A stretch of 64,000 nt of DNA from JAFEDN01 sp963697455 (GCA_963697455.1 CAVOOI010000035.1:62001-126000); one strand, 5' to 3'. Shown: positions 44,138-53,927, counted from the first letter of the stretch. Program-made: numbers and translations. Notes: generated by a model not told the origin, from the sequence alone.

Positions 44138-44959
44138 TTAGGAAAGTGAATTGCTGGCGCTCTTAAAAATTAAATAACTTAAAAAGCTTAAGGTGCTGAT
44201 CCAAAAAGAGGCTGGCCAGTCGGTTACATAGGTGAGAATAATGCCCAGCCAAACGATTACCAAACCTAGGATCACGGATAAAATCAGGCCGCTCCACACG
44301 GTGCGAGTACAACAAGCGGCGCTGGCAGCCGGCCCGATCAATAAAGTAAAAACCAATAAAATGCCGACCACCTGGCTGGCTTCGGTGATAGCGATCGCCA
44401 CTAAAATTAAAAATAAAATCGAAATCAACGATAACGACACTCCCTTCGCTTCCGCCAATTCCGGTTCTAAAGTCGAAAATAACAGCGGCCTGGCGATAAC
44501 CGCTAAACCTGCTAGGCTAATGACTGAATATACCAGCATAGTCTTTAACAGCCCCTCGGAAACGCTGAGTAAATCACCGAATAAAATGGTCATGGCGCGA
44601 GCAGCATAGTTGTTATAGAAATATAAAAATAAAATTCCTAGGCCTAGTGAAAATGTTAAGGTGATGCCGACGGCGACATCGCTTTTGCTGGTTTTCTCGC
44701 CGAGACTACCCATACCTATAGCGGCGAGGAGGGTTAAACCTAATTGTCCGGTGGTAGTGGTTAGACCTAACAACCCAGCTCCGGCGGCCCCGGCAAAGCC
44801 AATGTGGCTTAAAGCATGGGCTGCAAAATTTTGTCTGCGCAACACCACAAAATAGCCGATAATCGCAGACACAATCGCCGCCATGGTTCCGGCGGCAAAC
44901 GCATAACGCATAAAACTGTAAGCAAACAGCTCGCTAACAAAGTGGATGGTCGTGAGCAT
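44138..44959 (-). CDS. znuB: Zinc/manganese ABC transporter permease
   Basis: I start at ATG 44959 (273 residues, typical for ZnuB). The frame is open upstream to a GTG at 45055, but that extension is inside znuC and is not homologous-looking. Eight or so hydrophobic segments of the ABC-3 family follow: YAFAAGTMAAIVSAIIGYFVVLRRQNFAAHALSHIGFAGAAGA is the conserved first part. It is the membrane channel of the Zn importer with ZnuC and ZnuA, in the order znuA-znuC-znuB. Confidence 0.9.
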   Translation of the reverse strand: MLTTIHFVSELFAYSFMRYAFAAGTMAAIVSAIIGYFVVLRRQNFAAHALSHIGFAGAAGAGLLGLTTTTGQLGLTLLAAIGMGSLGEKTSKSDVAVGITLTFSLGLGILFLYFYNNYAARAMTILFGDLLSVSEGLLKTMLVYSVISLAGLAVIARPLLFSTLEPELAEAKGVSLSLISILFLILVAIAITEASQVVGILLVFTLLIGPAASAACCTRTVWSGLILSVILGLVIVWLGIILTYVTDWPASFWISTLSFLSYLIFKSASNSLS

Positions 44960-45731
44960 GAATGTTGCTTCCCGATGGTTGGTGAATGACAAATATGTGT
45001 TCATTATGATGAATAATTTGAATAGGCGCGTTATAAAGCCAACTGAGTTTTTCACTGTTAACGACTTCGGCTACCGTGCCGATGGCCGCTTTTCCTTGCG
45101 CTAAATAAACCACCTTATCCATCACCTGCAGTAAAGGGTTCATATCATGCGCGGTAAATAAAACTGCAATATTCAGTTGCTGCTGAATGGATTTGATAAC
45201 TTGCACCATTTTTTCTTGTTGGGCCGGATCGAGGCCACTCAGTGGTTCGTCTAATAATAAAATTTGCGGTTCGCCGATTAACGCTTGCGCCAAAGCAATT
45301 CGCTGTCTTTCGCCGCCGGATAATTGTAAATAGGGGCGGTCTATAAAGCTGTGCAGGTCCGTCAGCTGAATAACCCGGTCTATTTGAGCTTTTTCCGGTT
45401 GCCGGTACAGTGGCAATCCCCAACGGAACCCTTGGCAAACCGAGGCTAAATAAGTTCTAGCGCTGAGTGTGTTGCTGATCGCATATTGACGAAATTGACT
45501 GAGATAACCTATGTGCGGATTGCCGCGCTGACAGGGCTGTTCCAAAATAAGGATGTGGCCGCCGCGAAGTTTGGTTAATCCTAGAATGGCGCGCAGCAGC
45601 GTGCTTTTCCCGGCGCCATTTGGGCCGAAAATACCGACAAATTCTCCGGCGCGGATGGTTGCGGAGAAATCCTGAATGATCAGTTTCTCTTTAAATCCCA
45701 GAGTGAGATTTTCAATCTTGATAATGTCCAA
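44934..45731 (-). CDS. znuC: Zinc ABC transporter ATP-binding protein
   Basis: An ABC ATPase of about 265 residues starting at TTG 45731, which has GGAG 7 bases upstream and gives LDIIKIENLTLGFKEKLII. Upstream ATGs at 45770 and 45758 lie within znuA. Walker A GIFGPNGAGKSTLLRAILG, signature LSGGERQRIALAQALI, and Walker B ILLLDEPLSGLD are present. The C-terminal tail has many histidines (IIHHNEHIFVIHQPSGSNIHAHDHPLC), which could bind zinc. That tail overlaps znuB. Confidence 0.91.
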   Translation of the reverse strand: MDIIKIENLTLGFKEKLIIQDFSATIRAGEFVGIFGPNGAGKSTLLRAILGLTKLRGGHILILEQPCQRGNPHIGYLSQFRQYAISNTLSARTYLASVCQGFRWGLPLYRQPEKAQIDRVIQLTDLHSFIDRPYLQLSGGERQRIALAQALIGEPQILLLDEPLSGLDPAQQEKMVQVIKSIQQQLNIAVLFTAHDMNPLLQVMDKVVYLAQGKAAIGTVAEVVNSEKLSWLYNAPIQIIHHNEHIFVIHQPSGSNIHAHDHPLC

Positions 45732-45744
45732 AAATATTCTCCGA

Positions 45745-46602
45745 TTACGATCCCTCATCACGCAAGGCATTATCTAATGAATTCAATTGATTTGTCATCC
45801 AGGTAAAATAGTTTTGACCTTGGGGCTCGGTTTCGCTGACCCCAACCACAGGGATTTTAGCTTGCTGGGCGATTTGCCGCATTCGATCCGTAATCGGAGC
45901 CGCAACTTGATTATTATAGACTAATGCTTTTATTTGGTGATTCCTCAATTTATCTTCAAAATCTTTAGTATCACTGACACTGGGCTCACTATCATTCATA
46001 ACGCTAATTTGAAAACTCTGCGCGTTCATTACCAAACCTAAAGCCTCAGCCATATAATTAAAGACCGGTTCAGTGGCGATGATAGGCACACCCTGATATT
46101 GCTTTTGTAAGTGTTGGATTTTCTCCATCAGTGCTTGATAATTTTTGTTAAACAGGACTAATTGCTGATGATAATATTCTTGATGCCCGGTATCCAGTTG
46201 GCTCAACTGTGCACTCAAATAATTAGCATAAACCAGCATGGTTCGCGGGTCATACCAGATATGCGGATTACTGCCTAGAACTTTGCCCGCCAAATCGCTA
46301 ATCACCATAACGCGTTGCTCTTTGGACTTAGGGATTAAATTTTTTATCCATGGGTCATAACCCAAACCGTTATAGACGATTATATTAGCGTTAGCAATTG
46401 CTTTGGCCGTTTCCGGATTGGTAGTAAATAAGTGCGGATCTTGTTGCGGATTGTTGAGAATGCTAGTGACTTGAACATAAGGGCCTCCTAGCTGTTCGGC
46501 CAGTTGCCCATAAAAATTTTCCGCGGCAACGATACGAATCGGTGCTGCGTAAACATCCATACAGAGGAGTAAAATCAATATTCCCAATAGTTTTTTTAAC
46601 AC
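45745..46602 (-). CDS. znuA: Zinc ABC transporter periplasmic binding protein
   Basis: The 285-residue protein has a signal peptide (LLGILILLLCMDVYAAPI). Its cluster A-I substrate-binding motifs are IRIVAAENFYGQLAEQLGG, QQDPHLFTTNPET (His ligand), NPHIWYDPRTMLVYANYL (His), and a C-terminal ALVYNNQ. The usual His-rich loop is missing, so metal preference could be Mn or Zn. The gene order znuA-C-B and the divergent galU define a promoter gap of 112 bases without a clear Zur palindrome. Confidence 0.87.
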   Translation of the reverse strand: MLKKLLGILILLLCMDVYAAPIRIVAAENFYGQLAEQLGGPYVQVTSILNNPQQDPHLFTTNPETAKAIANANIIVYNGLGYDPWIKNLIPKSKEQRVMVISDLAGKVLGSNPHIWYDPRTMLVYANYLSAQLSQLDTGHQEYYHQQLVLFNKNYQALMEKIQHLQKQYQGVPIIATEPVFNYMAEALGLVMNAQSFQISVMNDSEPSVSDTKDFEDKLRNHQIKALVYNNQVAAPITDRMRQIAQQAKIPVVGVSETEPQGQNYFTWMTNQLNSLDNALRDEGS

Positions 46603-46714
46603 ATTGCCCTCCCTTGAGGAAAAACCTTAGCGTAGCACAGTTGTCAAGACGCCCTATTCCAAAATACTCACCAACTGGTTACAATACCGTAATTTTGGGT
46701 GAGGGTCTTCGTTT

Positions 46715-47593
46715 ATGAGTATGAAATCGATTAAAACTGCGGTTTTCCCCGTTGCTGGGCTAGGAACCCGTTTTCTGCCCATCACTAAAACCGGGCCCAA
46801 AGAGATGTTACCCATCGTCGACAAGCCCTTAGTGCAATATGTTGTGGAAGAAGCCTTGGCCGCCGGGATTGAGCAATTGATCTTTGTCACCAATAACAGT
46901 AAGTACGCCATTGAGGATTATTTTGACCGGCAGCATGAGTATGAGCGCCGTTTGGAGCAGCAAGGTAAGTTGGTTGAATTAGAAATGGTGCGCAGCATAG
47001 TACCATCTTATGCCAGTGTGGTTTATATTCGGCAATCGGTCCCCGCTGGACTAGGCGATGCGGTATTGCGGGCCAAACAGGTAGTCGGCCAGGAACCCTT
47101 TGCTGTTTTGCTGGCCGACGATATCATCGACTCTCCTCCACAGGGCTGCCTGCAAAAAATGACTGAAGTGTTTGCACGGACTCAATCCAGTGTGGTGGCA
47201 GTAGAGCAAGTGCCGCCAGCGAATACTGATCAGTACGGCATAGTCTCTGTCAACGAAAAAAATCAAATTTTGGGTATAGTTGAAAAACCTAAACCTGCCG
47301 TGGCCCCATCGCATCTCGGAGTGGTTGGCAGGTATATATTGACTCCGCGGATTTTTACGCTGCTTGAACAGATTCCCGCAGGGATCGGCGGCGAAATTCA
47401 ATTGACCGATGCGATTGCTGAATTACTAAAAGAAGAAGTTATAACTGCTTGTACTTTCAGCGGTAAACGTTATGATTGTGGCAGTAAATTGGGTTTTTTA
47501 GAGGCTACTATCAGCTATGCTTTACAACGTCCTGATCTAGGCCCGGAGTTGCGTACTCGCTTGTATCAAATCCTGGAAGATGTGCCGGCTTAA
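46715..47593 (+). CDS. galU: UTP-glucose-1-phosphate uridylyltransferase
   Basis: A 292-residue nucleotidyltransferase with the GalU signature AVFPVAGLGTRFLPITK then GPKEMLPIVDKPLVQYVVEE. FAVLLADDIID, GIVEKPKP and GKRYDCGSKLGFLEA complete it. It makes UDP-glucose for LPS core and other glycans. Transcribed away from znuA. Confidence 0.94.
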   Translation: MSMKSIKTAVFPVAGLGTRFLPITKTGPKEMLPIVDKPLVQYVVEEALAAGIEQLIFVTNNSKYAIEDYFDRQHEYERRLEQQGKLVELEMVRSIVPSYASVVYIRQSVPAGLGDAVLRAKQVVGQEPFAVLLADDIIDSPPQGCLQKMTEVFARTQSSVVAVEQVPPANTDQYGIVSVNEKNQILGIVEKPKPAVAPSHLGVVGRYILTPRIFTLLEQIPAGIGGEIQLTDAIAELLKEEVITACTFSGKRYDCGSKLGFLEATISYALQRPDLGPELRTRLYQILEDVPA

Positions 47594-47612
47594 TTGAATA
47601 GGGAGAATTTCA

Positions 47613-48230
47613 ATGAAACTATATTATTCTAAAGGCGCTTGTTCTTTGGCAGTACGGATTGTCATCAACCAGATCGGTTTAAAATGCCAATACGAATCAG
47701 TGGATCTGGCCACTAAAAAAACCCAGACCGGGGAGGATTTTTTTAAAATCAATCCTAAAGGCTACGTACCGGCTTTGCTCACCCAGGATCAACAATTGCT
47801 GACTGAAAATATGGTGATCCAACAATTTTTAGCGGATACCAATCCTCAGTCAAACCTATTGCCGCCGCCCGGCGACTTTACCCGCTACCGGGTATTAGAA
47901 CAGCTCGCCTATGTGGCTACCGAGTTGCATAAAGGCTTCAGCCCATTATTTAATCCCAGCATCGATGCTAAAGTTAAAAACGACATCTTTATTACTCAGT
48001 TACAGAAAAAATTTTCCTACCTTAACCAACAGCTTAAAGATAAGAAATTTTTAATGGGCGATCATTTCACCTTGCCCGACGCTTATTTATTTGTGATGCT
48101 GTATTGGGCAAAAAACCTCGCCCTGGATTTTTCCAGCCATGTCAATTTAAGCCATTACTTTAAGCAACTAATAACCCATCCCTCGGTACAACAATCGTTA
48201 CGCGAAGAAGGTTTGAAAGAAAACGTCTAA
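47613..48230 (+). CDS. Glutathione S-transferase family protein
   Basis: A 205-residue protein with a thioredoxin-like N-terminal domain (MKLYYSKGACSLAVRIVINQIG) and a helical C-terminal domain (KKFLMGDHFTLPDAYLFVML). It is of the bacterial beta class: Ser11/Cys10 lie at the active-site position, and NPKGYVPALLTQDQQLLTENMVIQQFLAD binds glutathione. It would conjugate glutathione to electrophiles. It is 19 bases after galU and may share its transcript. Confidence 0.88.
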   Translation: MKLYYSKGACSLAVRIVINQIGLKCQYESVDLATKKTQTGEDFFKINPKGYVPALLTQDQQLLTENMVIQQFLADTNPQSNLLPPPGDFTRYRVLEQLAYVATELHKGFSPLFNPSIDAKVKNDIFITQLQKKFSYLNQQLKDKKFLMGDHFTLPDAYLFVMLYWAKNLALDFSSHVNLSHYFKQLITHPSVQQSLREEGLKENV

Positions 48231-48233
48231 CTG

Positions 48234-48262
48234 TATACATTCCATTTTAGATGAGATACAAT
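48234..48262 (+). promoter_or_regulatory. Probable promoter of rpsO-pnp
   Basis: TATACA (48234-48239) and TACAAT (48257-48262) are 17 bases apart, about 110 bases before rpsO. The leader contains a hairpin CTGTC-TGTCAAT-GACAG, consistent with the S15 autoregulatory leaders known in other Gammaproteobacteria, though I cannot draw the pseudoknot. Confidence 0.4.
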
Positions 48263-48376
48263 CTGCCGCCTTAACAGTGAATCCCGGGTTTGGCCATATA
48301 GCATTCTGTCTGTCAATGACAGCGGATGGGTGTTTAAGGGCTGATTATCAACTTTCGCAAACAGAGGAAAAAAACT

Positions 48377-48646
48377 ATGTCATTGACTGCTGTCGATAAA
48401 GAAAAAATCGTTAAAGAATATCAAGCTGCGCCTGGCGACACCGGTTCACCAGAAGTGCAAGTCGCTTTGTTAACTGCCCGCATTAAGGGGTTAACCGAGC
48501 ATTTTAATTCCCATAAACACGACCATCATTCGCGCCGTGGCTTGTTGCGCATGGTTAGCCTGCGCCGTACTTTGCTTGATTATGTCAGACGCAAAGATAT
48601 CGCACGCTACCGCCAGCTAGTACAGCGCTTAGGTTTACGCGGATAA
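48377..48646 (+). CDS. rpsO: 30S ribosomal protein S15
   Basis: The 89-residue protein is a full S15: KIVKEYQAAPGDTGSPEVQVALLTARI, then LTEHFNSHKHDHHSRRGLLRMVSLRRTLLDYVRRKDIARY. It binds 16S rRNA helices 20-22 and nucleates the platform. Ribosome-binding site GAGG is present 9 bases upstream. pnp follows after 30 bases, the widely conserved pair. Confidence 0.97.
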   Translation: MSLTAVDKEKIVKEYQAAPGDTGSPEVQVALLTARIKGLTEHFNSHKHDHHSRRGLLRMVSLRRTLLDYVRRKDIARYRQLVQRLGLRG

Positions 48647-48676
48647 TCATTCACTCCTAATGAGGAAAATTAATAA

Positions 48677-50782
48677 GTGAAAGTAGTAACAAAGACATTT
48701 CAATTTGGTAACCATAAAGTCAAACTGGAAACGGGCCGAATCGCCCGACAAGCTGACGGTGCAGTACTGATCAGCATGGATGACACAGTTTTACTGGTTA
48801 CCGCGGTAGGACAGAAAACGGTAAATGCCGAACGTGACTTTTTCCCGTTAACCGTCAATTATCAAGAAAAAAGCTATGCAGTTGGCAAAGTTCCTGGCGG
48901 ATACTTTAAGCGCGAGGGCCGGCCTACTGAAAAAGAAACCTTAGTGTCACGGCTAATTGATAGACCGCTACGGCCCTTGTTCCCAGAAGGATTTAATCAA
49001 GAAGTGCAAGTCATCGCGACCGTGCTTTCCGTTGATCCGCACGAACAGACCGATATCCCTGCCATTATTGGCGCAGCCGCCGCGCTGGGTTTATCTGGCA
49101 TACCTTTTAAAGGTCCAGTAGCCGCCGCTAGAGTGGGTTACAAAGACGGACAATATTTATTAAATCCTACCTTCAAAGAGCTAGAGACTTCCCAGTTAAA
49201 TTTAGTGGTCGCAGGCACCAAAGAAGCTGTGATCATGGTGGAATCTGAAGCTGACCAGCTTTCTGAGGCAGTGATGCTAGGCGCGGTAATGTATGGCCAC
49301 GAGCAAATGCAAGTTGCAATTCGCGCCATTGAAGAGTTGGTAGCCGAAGCAGGTGCAACCCGCTGGGATTGGCAGCCTGCTCAAGCAAATGAACTTTTGG
49401 AACAGGAAGTCGCGAAATCTTGCTTATCTTCTTTAGAAGCGGCTTACCGAATCCAAGAAAAAGGTGCTAGACAGAACCGATTGTCGGAAATTCGTAAAGA
49501 AGCAATCGCTAAACTTTGTGATGCGGCAAACCCTAATAGCCCTGCTTCTAGCCGAGTAACTAAAATCGTCGGTGATTTAGAATCTACCATTGTCCGCCAA
49601 CGCATTCTCAACGGCGAACGCCGGATCGATGGCCGCGACACCATTACGGTTCGCCCGATTACCGTTGAAACCAGTATTTTACCGCGCACCCATGGTTCTG
49701 CGCTGTTTACCCGCGGGGAAACCCAAGCGTTAGTTATCAGTACTTTGGGCACAGAGCGTGATGCGCAAATGCTGGATGATTTGGAAGGCGATCGTAAAGA
49801 AACCTTTATTTTCCATTATAATTTCCCTCCGTTCAGCGTTGGCGAAATTGGGATGATGAGTGGGCCGAAACGCCGGGAAATTGGCCATGGCCGTTTAGCG
49901 CGCCGCGCATTAGTCGCGGTGCTGCCGAGCATGAATGAATTTCCATACGTACTGCGCATAGTTTCAGAAATTACGGAATCGAACGGTTCCAGCTCAATGG
50001 CGAGTGTTTGCGGTGCAAGCTTAGCCTTAATGGACGCTGGTGTGCCGATTAAAGCTCCGGTTGCGGGTATCGCCATGGGGTTAATCAAAGAAGAAAATAA
50101 ATATGCCATTTTGACCGACATCCTGGGCGATGAAGATCATCTGGGTGATATGGATTTCAAAGTTGCCGGTACTTTATTGGGCGTGACTGCTCTGCAGATG
50201 GATATTAAAATCTTAGGGATTAATCGCGAAATTATGGAGCGGGCGTTAGAGCAAGCCCGCCAAGGCCGAGTTCATATATTGCAAATTATGAATCAAGCTC
50301 TCACCCAGCCTCGGACGGAATTGTCGGCATTTGCGCCACGCATTACGACTATGAAAATTAATCCTGACAAAGTTCGCGAAATTATTGGCAAGGGCGGAGC
50401 AACTATCCGTTCTTTGACTGAAGAAACTAATACGACCATAGATATTAGTGACGACGGCGTTATTAAAATTGCCGCCGTGAATGCAGCGGATGGTGAGGAA
50501 GCAAAACGCCGGATTAATGAGATTACGGCTGAACTTGAATTGGATAAAATTTATGAAGGTTCAGTGGTTAAAATTGCTGACTTTGGCGCTTTTGTGGAAG
50601 TGTTGCCAGGCCGTCAGGGATTACTGCATATTTCCCAAATCAGCAACGAGCGCGTCAATGATGTGCGCGATTATCTGAGCGAAGGTCAATCTGTTCGAGT
50701 CAAAGTGGTTGAAATTGACCGCCAAGGCCGCGTGCGGTTGAGCATGAAAGATATATCCGCAGACGTGACAGCTGAGTCATAG
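48677..50782 (+). CDS. pnp: Polyribonucleotide nucleotidyltransferase
   Basis: A 701-residue PNPase. Two RNase PH domains (first FQFGNHKVKLETGRIARQADGAV; second with RTHGSALFTRGETQALV and the catalytic Asp region ILGDEDHLGDMDFKVAGT), a KH domain (INPDKVREIIGKGGATIRSL) and an S1 domain (EGSVVKIADFGAFVEVLPGRQGLLHISQI) are in order. It degrades RNA phosphorolytically in the degradosome. It starts at GTG 48677, with a GAGG site upstream. Confidence 0.96.
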   Translation: MKVVTKTFQFGNHKVKLETGRIARQADGAVLISMDDTVLLVTAVGQKTVNAERDFFPLTVNYQEKSYAVGKVPGGYFKREGRPTEKETLVSRLIDRPLRPLFPEGFNQEVQVIATVLSVDPHEQTDIPAIIGAAAALGLSGIPFKGPVAAARVGYKDGQYLLNPTFKELETSQLNLVVAGTKEAVIMVESEADQLSEAVMLGAVMYGHEQMQVAIRAIEELVAEAGATRWDWQPAQANELLEQEVAKSCLSSLEAAYRIQEKGARQNRLSEIRKEAIAKLCDAANPNSPASSRVTKIVGDLESTIVRQRILNGERRIDGRDTITVRPITVETSILPRTHGSALFTRGETQALVISTLGTERDAQMLDDLEGDRKETFIFHYNFPPFSVGEIGMMSGPKRREIGHGRLARRALVAVLPSMNEFPYVLRIVSEITESNGSSSMASVCGASLALMDAGVPIKAPVAGIAMGLIKEENKYAILTDILGDEDHLGDMDFKVAGTLLGVTALQMDIKILGINREIMERALEQARQGRVHILQIMNQALTQPRTELSAFAPRITTMKINPDKVREIIGKGGATIRSLTEETNTTIDISDDGVIKIAAVNAADGEEAKRRINEITAELELDKIYEGSVVKIADFGAFVEVLPGRQGLLHISQISNERVNDVRDYLSEGQSVRVKVVEIDRQGRVRLSMKDISADVTAES

Positions 50783-50812
50783 TCTCCCGGGTAAAGCTAG
50801 GGCGTAAGAATT

Positions 50813-51514
50813 ATGGATTCACAGGATGTCCCTGCGGATATCGTTTTAATACATGGATTAGCGCGTGACAGCTCAGCCATGGCCAAAATGGCTGAATATT
50901 GGAAGTCGCAAAATTGGCGAGTCCTTAATTTGGATTATCCTTCTACCCGTTATTCAATTGCCGATCTAGTAGATCAGATAGCTGCACAAATCCAGACTTT
51001 TCGAATTGACCTCAGTCGATCTCTCTACTTTGTGGGGCACTCTCTCGGTTCTATCATCACGCATTTTTACATTAAAAAATACCGGCCCGAGAATTTAGGC
51101 CGGGTAGTGGCGCTGGGACCTCCCTACCATGGTAGCGCCATCATCGATCATTTAGGGCGATATGCATGGTATCGAAAATTGCATGGCCCTGCTGCCTTGG
51201 AGTTAAGTACCCAAGCGCCGCAGGGAATTTTTCGCCATTTAGGTTCTGTCGATTATGAATTAGGCGTGATTGCCGGTGACCGCTGCTTTATATTCGATTG
51301 GTTTTTTGGCAAGTTTTGGTTACAGCAACCCAATGATGGCAAAGTAGAAATTGCTAGTACTCGTATAGAGGGTTGTCGCGATCATATTATTTTACCCGTG
51401 AATCATCCGTTTATGCCCAATTACCCCATAGTCATCCAGCAAAGCGCCAATTTTATAAGCCATGGCCGCTTCGAGCATTCAAATACCAAATCCCGGGGAT
51501 GCAAAACTGTTTAA
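50813..51514 (+). CDS. Alpha/beta-hydrolase, lipase-like
   Basis: A 233-residue protein with the oxyanion motif ADIVLIHGLARDSSAMAKMAEYW and the nucleophile elbow LYFVGHSLGSIITHFYI. The later Asp/His are in GCRDHIILPVNHPFMPNY. It resembles PGAP1/lipase-type esterases acting on acyl substrates. No signal peptide. It lies between pnp and comEC and its substrate is unknown. Confidence 0.82.
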   Translation: MDSQDVPADIVLIHGLARDSSAMAKMAEYWKSQNWRVLNLDYPSTRYSIADLVDQIAAQIQTFRIDLSRSLYFVGHSLGSIITHFYIKKYRPENLGRVVALGPPYHGSAIIDHLGRYAWYRKLHGPAALELSTQAPQGIFRHLGSVDYELGVIAGDRCFIFDWFFGKFWLQQPNDGKVEIASTRIEGCRDHIILPVNHPFMPNYPIVIQQSANFISHGRFEHSNTKSRGCKTV

Positions 51515-51532
51515 CTTTGCTTAAATGGCTGC

Positions 51533-53899
51533 ATGTCATATGCTAAAAGCAATTTTGTAATCAGTTTCGCTCTCGGACTATGGATAATCGCTTATTTTTA
51601 CCATGTCCCGCCGGCCTGGGTGTGCGCTGGCATTACCCTGTTGTTAATACTATTGACCGGACTGAGCTGGTCAACCCTTCGCAAATATCTATGGTTAAAA
51701 ATTTTATGCTTGAGCATTTGTGGTTTCAGTTTAGGTTTTAGCTGGACTGATTATCAGGCCAATCAATGGTTGATCAACCGGTTGCCAACCAATTTAGTTG
51801 GGAAAAATATTCCAGTGCTTGGCGTTATCGCTGAATTACCGATCGAAGAAAAAAACTACACGCGATTTTTAGTGAATACCGAACAGTTTGCCGGTCAGGC
51901 GCTGCATAAGCGCTTGCAGTTAAGCTGGCAAAATCCACATCCAGCTATCCATGCGGGAGAGCGGTGGGCATTAACGGTGCGTTTAAAACCGCCGCACGCT
52001 CTGGTTAACTTCAATGCCTTTAACCGCTTAAGGTTTCTGTGGTCACCACAGCATATTCATGCAGTAGGTTATGTGGTCTCTAAACAAGCATTTCGCCGGT
52101 TATCAACTGCTTTACCGGGTTTTTGGTTAATGCATCTTCGCGAACAATTGCAGCATGAAATTCAACATAGCGTACCTGATTCAGCAATGGCCGCAATCAT
52201 CAGCGCGCTGACTATCGGCGTAGAACATGGATTAACTGATGCCGACTGGCAAATTCTGCAACGTACGGGAACTGTGCATTTAGTCGTAATCGCCGGCTTG
52301 CATATCGGTTTGATGGTGATGGTGGCGTATTTTTTAGGTAACCGATTATGGCGCTGCTCACCCAAGTTATTATTGCGGTTACCTGCTCAACATGCGGGAA
52401 CGATTACCGCGCTGATATTTGCTTTAAGTTACGGCGCTCTGGCGGGGTTTGGTATCCCCACTCAGCGAGCGGTGATCATGATCATCGTCTTAGCTATTGC
52501 CCAATTAAGTTACCGGACCATCAGCGTGTGGCACAGAATCAGTTTAGCACTGGTATTAGTGCTAGCTTTTCAGCCCGGAGCGTTATTTTCCGCTGGATTT
52601 TGGCTAAGTTTTGGAGCGGTAGCCTGGATCAGCTACAGCGTTAGCGGAGAGTGGAGGAAAGTGGCCCACTGGCGGCAATGGTTAAGGATGCAGTGGTCGC
52701 TGTTTTTAGGGTTGATGCCGCTGACTATTTATTTTTTCCACCAATTTTCTCTAGTGAGTATGTTAGCCAATTTACCTGCCATTATTTGGATTGGCTGGGT
52801 GATCGTACCTTTATGTATCTTAGCGGCAGTGACCAGTGGGATTAATTTGGCTGTCAGTCAATGGTTGTTTGCAGCAGCGGCTTATTTATTGATCCCGCTT
52901 TGGCATTTTTTACAATGGCTGGCGGCTTGGTCTTTCGCGAGCGGACATCGAGCTTTTTCTAATCAATGGATCCTGGCTGCTGCATTATTGGGTGCAGCTT
53001 GGTGTTTAGCGCCGCAAAACCGGCTTAGCGGTTGGTTAGCCAAGGTGTTACATCTTCCTCACCGGGCCATCTGCTGGTTGGGTTTATTTGGATTTTTACC
53101 GATTTGGTTAGTGAGGCCGCCGCAGCCGGTTATCGGAACTTATTGGTTAACTATGCTGGATGTCGGTCAGGGTTTAGCCATTACCGTCCAAACCGCGCAT
53201 CACTTCCTGGTTTATGATGCTGGCGCACACATTCCTGACGGTTTCGACGCCGGACGCGATATCGTTTCACCTTACTTACAAACCTTGGGGGTCAACCAGA
53301 TCGATCTATTGATGATTAGCCATGGTGATAACGATCACAGCGGGGGAGCGAAAGCCTTGCTCGAGGCTTGGCCGGTTCAGCGCTTCCTAACGAGTATTCC
53401 ATCTATGTTTGCTGATGGTCATCCTGAATATTGCGGGGCAGGCCAGCAATGGCAATGGGATGGTGTGCCATTTAGAGTGCTAAGCCCTCCTTTAGCCAGT
53501 GCTTATCAGGATAATAATAGTTCCTGTGTCCTCCAGATTGGAGCTCCCGGCAACCGGACGCTATTAACCGGCGATATCGAAGCGTCAACTGAGATAGCTT
53601 TAGCAATTCAATACGGCGATGATTTAAAATCCCAAATTATCCAAGTGCCGCACCACGGTAGTTCGACCTCATCGACCCAACAGCTGCTAAAACTGGTGCA
53701 ACCTAAATATGCTTTATTTTCATTAGGTTATTTCAATCGCTTTCATTTTCCTACGCCCCGGGTGGTTGCGCGTTATCAGGCTATAGGCGCAAGCCAGTGG
53801 CTCACCGCCGCCAACGGTGCAATAAAATTGCGAGTTTCACCCAATCAGCCGGTGTTAGTGGAAACCGCTAACCCCCGCCATTACTTTTGGCAGCAGTAA
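51533..53899 (+). CDS. comEC: ComEC/Rec2 DNA-uptake channel protein
   Basis: A 788-residue polytopic protein in the ComEC three-part layout. An N-terminal DUF4131-like region is followed by the competence domain (DWQILQRTGTVHLVVIAGLHIGLMVMVAYF, FGIPTQRAVIMIIVLAIAQL). The C-terminal metallo-beta-lactamase-like domain begins with LDVGQGLAITVQ and holds MISHGDNDHSGGAKAL around residue 597, then LTGDIE and VPHHGSSTSST. It forms the inner-membrane pore that lets transforming DNA in. Full length and intact. Confidence 0.93.
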   Translation: MSYAKSNFVISFALGLWIIAYFYHVPPAWVCAGITLLLILLTGLSWSTLRKYLWLKILCLSICGFSLGFSWTDYQANQWLINRLPTNLVGKNIPVLGVIAELPIEEKNYTRFLVNTEQFAGQALHKRLQLSWQNPHPAIHAGERWALTVRLKPPHALVNFNAFNRLRFLWSPQHIHAVGYVVSKQAFRRLSTALPGFWLMHLREQLQHEIQHSVPDSAMAAIISALTIGVEHGLTDADWQILQRTGTVHLVVIAGLHIGLMVMVAYFLGNRLWRCSPKLLLRLPAQHAGTITALIFALSYGALAGFGIPTQRAVIMIIVLAIAQLSYRTISVWHRISLALVLVLAFQPGALFSAGFWLSFGAVAWISYSVSGEWRKVAHWRQWLRMQWSLFLGLMPLTIYFFHQFSLVSMLANLPAIIWIGWVIVPLCILAAVTSGINLAVSQWLFAAAAYLLIPLWHFLQWLAAWSFASGHRAFSNQWILAAALLGAAWCLAPQNRLSGWLAKVLHLPHRAICWLGLFGFLPIWLVRPPQPVIGTYWLTMLDVGQGLAITVQTAHHFLVYDAGAHIPDGFDAGRDIVSPYLQTLGVNQIDLLMISHGDNDHSGGAKALLEAWPVQRFLTSIPSMFADGHPEYCGAGQQWQWDGVPFRVLSPPLASAYQDNNSSCVLQIGAPGNRTLLTGDIEASTEIALAIQYGDDLKSQIIQVPHHGSSTSSTQQLLKLVQPKYALFSLGYFNRFHFPTPRVVARYQAIGASQWLTAANGAIKLRVSPNQPVLVETANPRHYFWQQ

Positions 53900-53913
53900 T
53901 GATAAAAGTGGTG

Positions 53914-53919
53914 TATAAT
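53914..53919 (+). promoter_or_regulatory. -10 element close to the msbA start
   Basis: A perfect TATAAT at 53914-53919 lies 8 bases before the msbA ATG. Transcripts from it would have a leader of only 1-2 bases. No good -35 at normal spacing is visible (TTGGCA at 53887 is 21 bases away), so use of this element is uncertain. Confidence 0.4.
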
Positions 53920-53927
53920 GCGGGCCT

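Noticed and set aside
44232..44855. Plus-strand frames of 125 and 64 codons opposite znuB
   Set aside because: Shadow of a hydrophobic gene; composition and lack of start signals do not support them.
46603..46714. Zur operator in the znuA-galU gap
   Set aside because: GGTTACAATACC near 46677 is only weakly symmetric and lacks the AT-rich core of known Zur sites.
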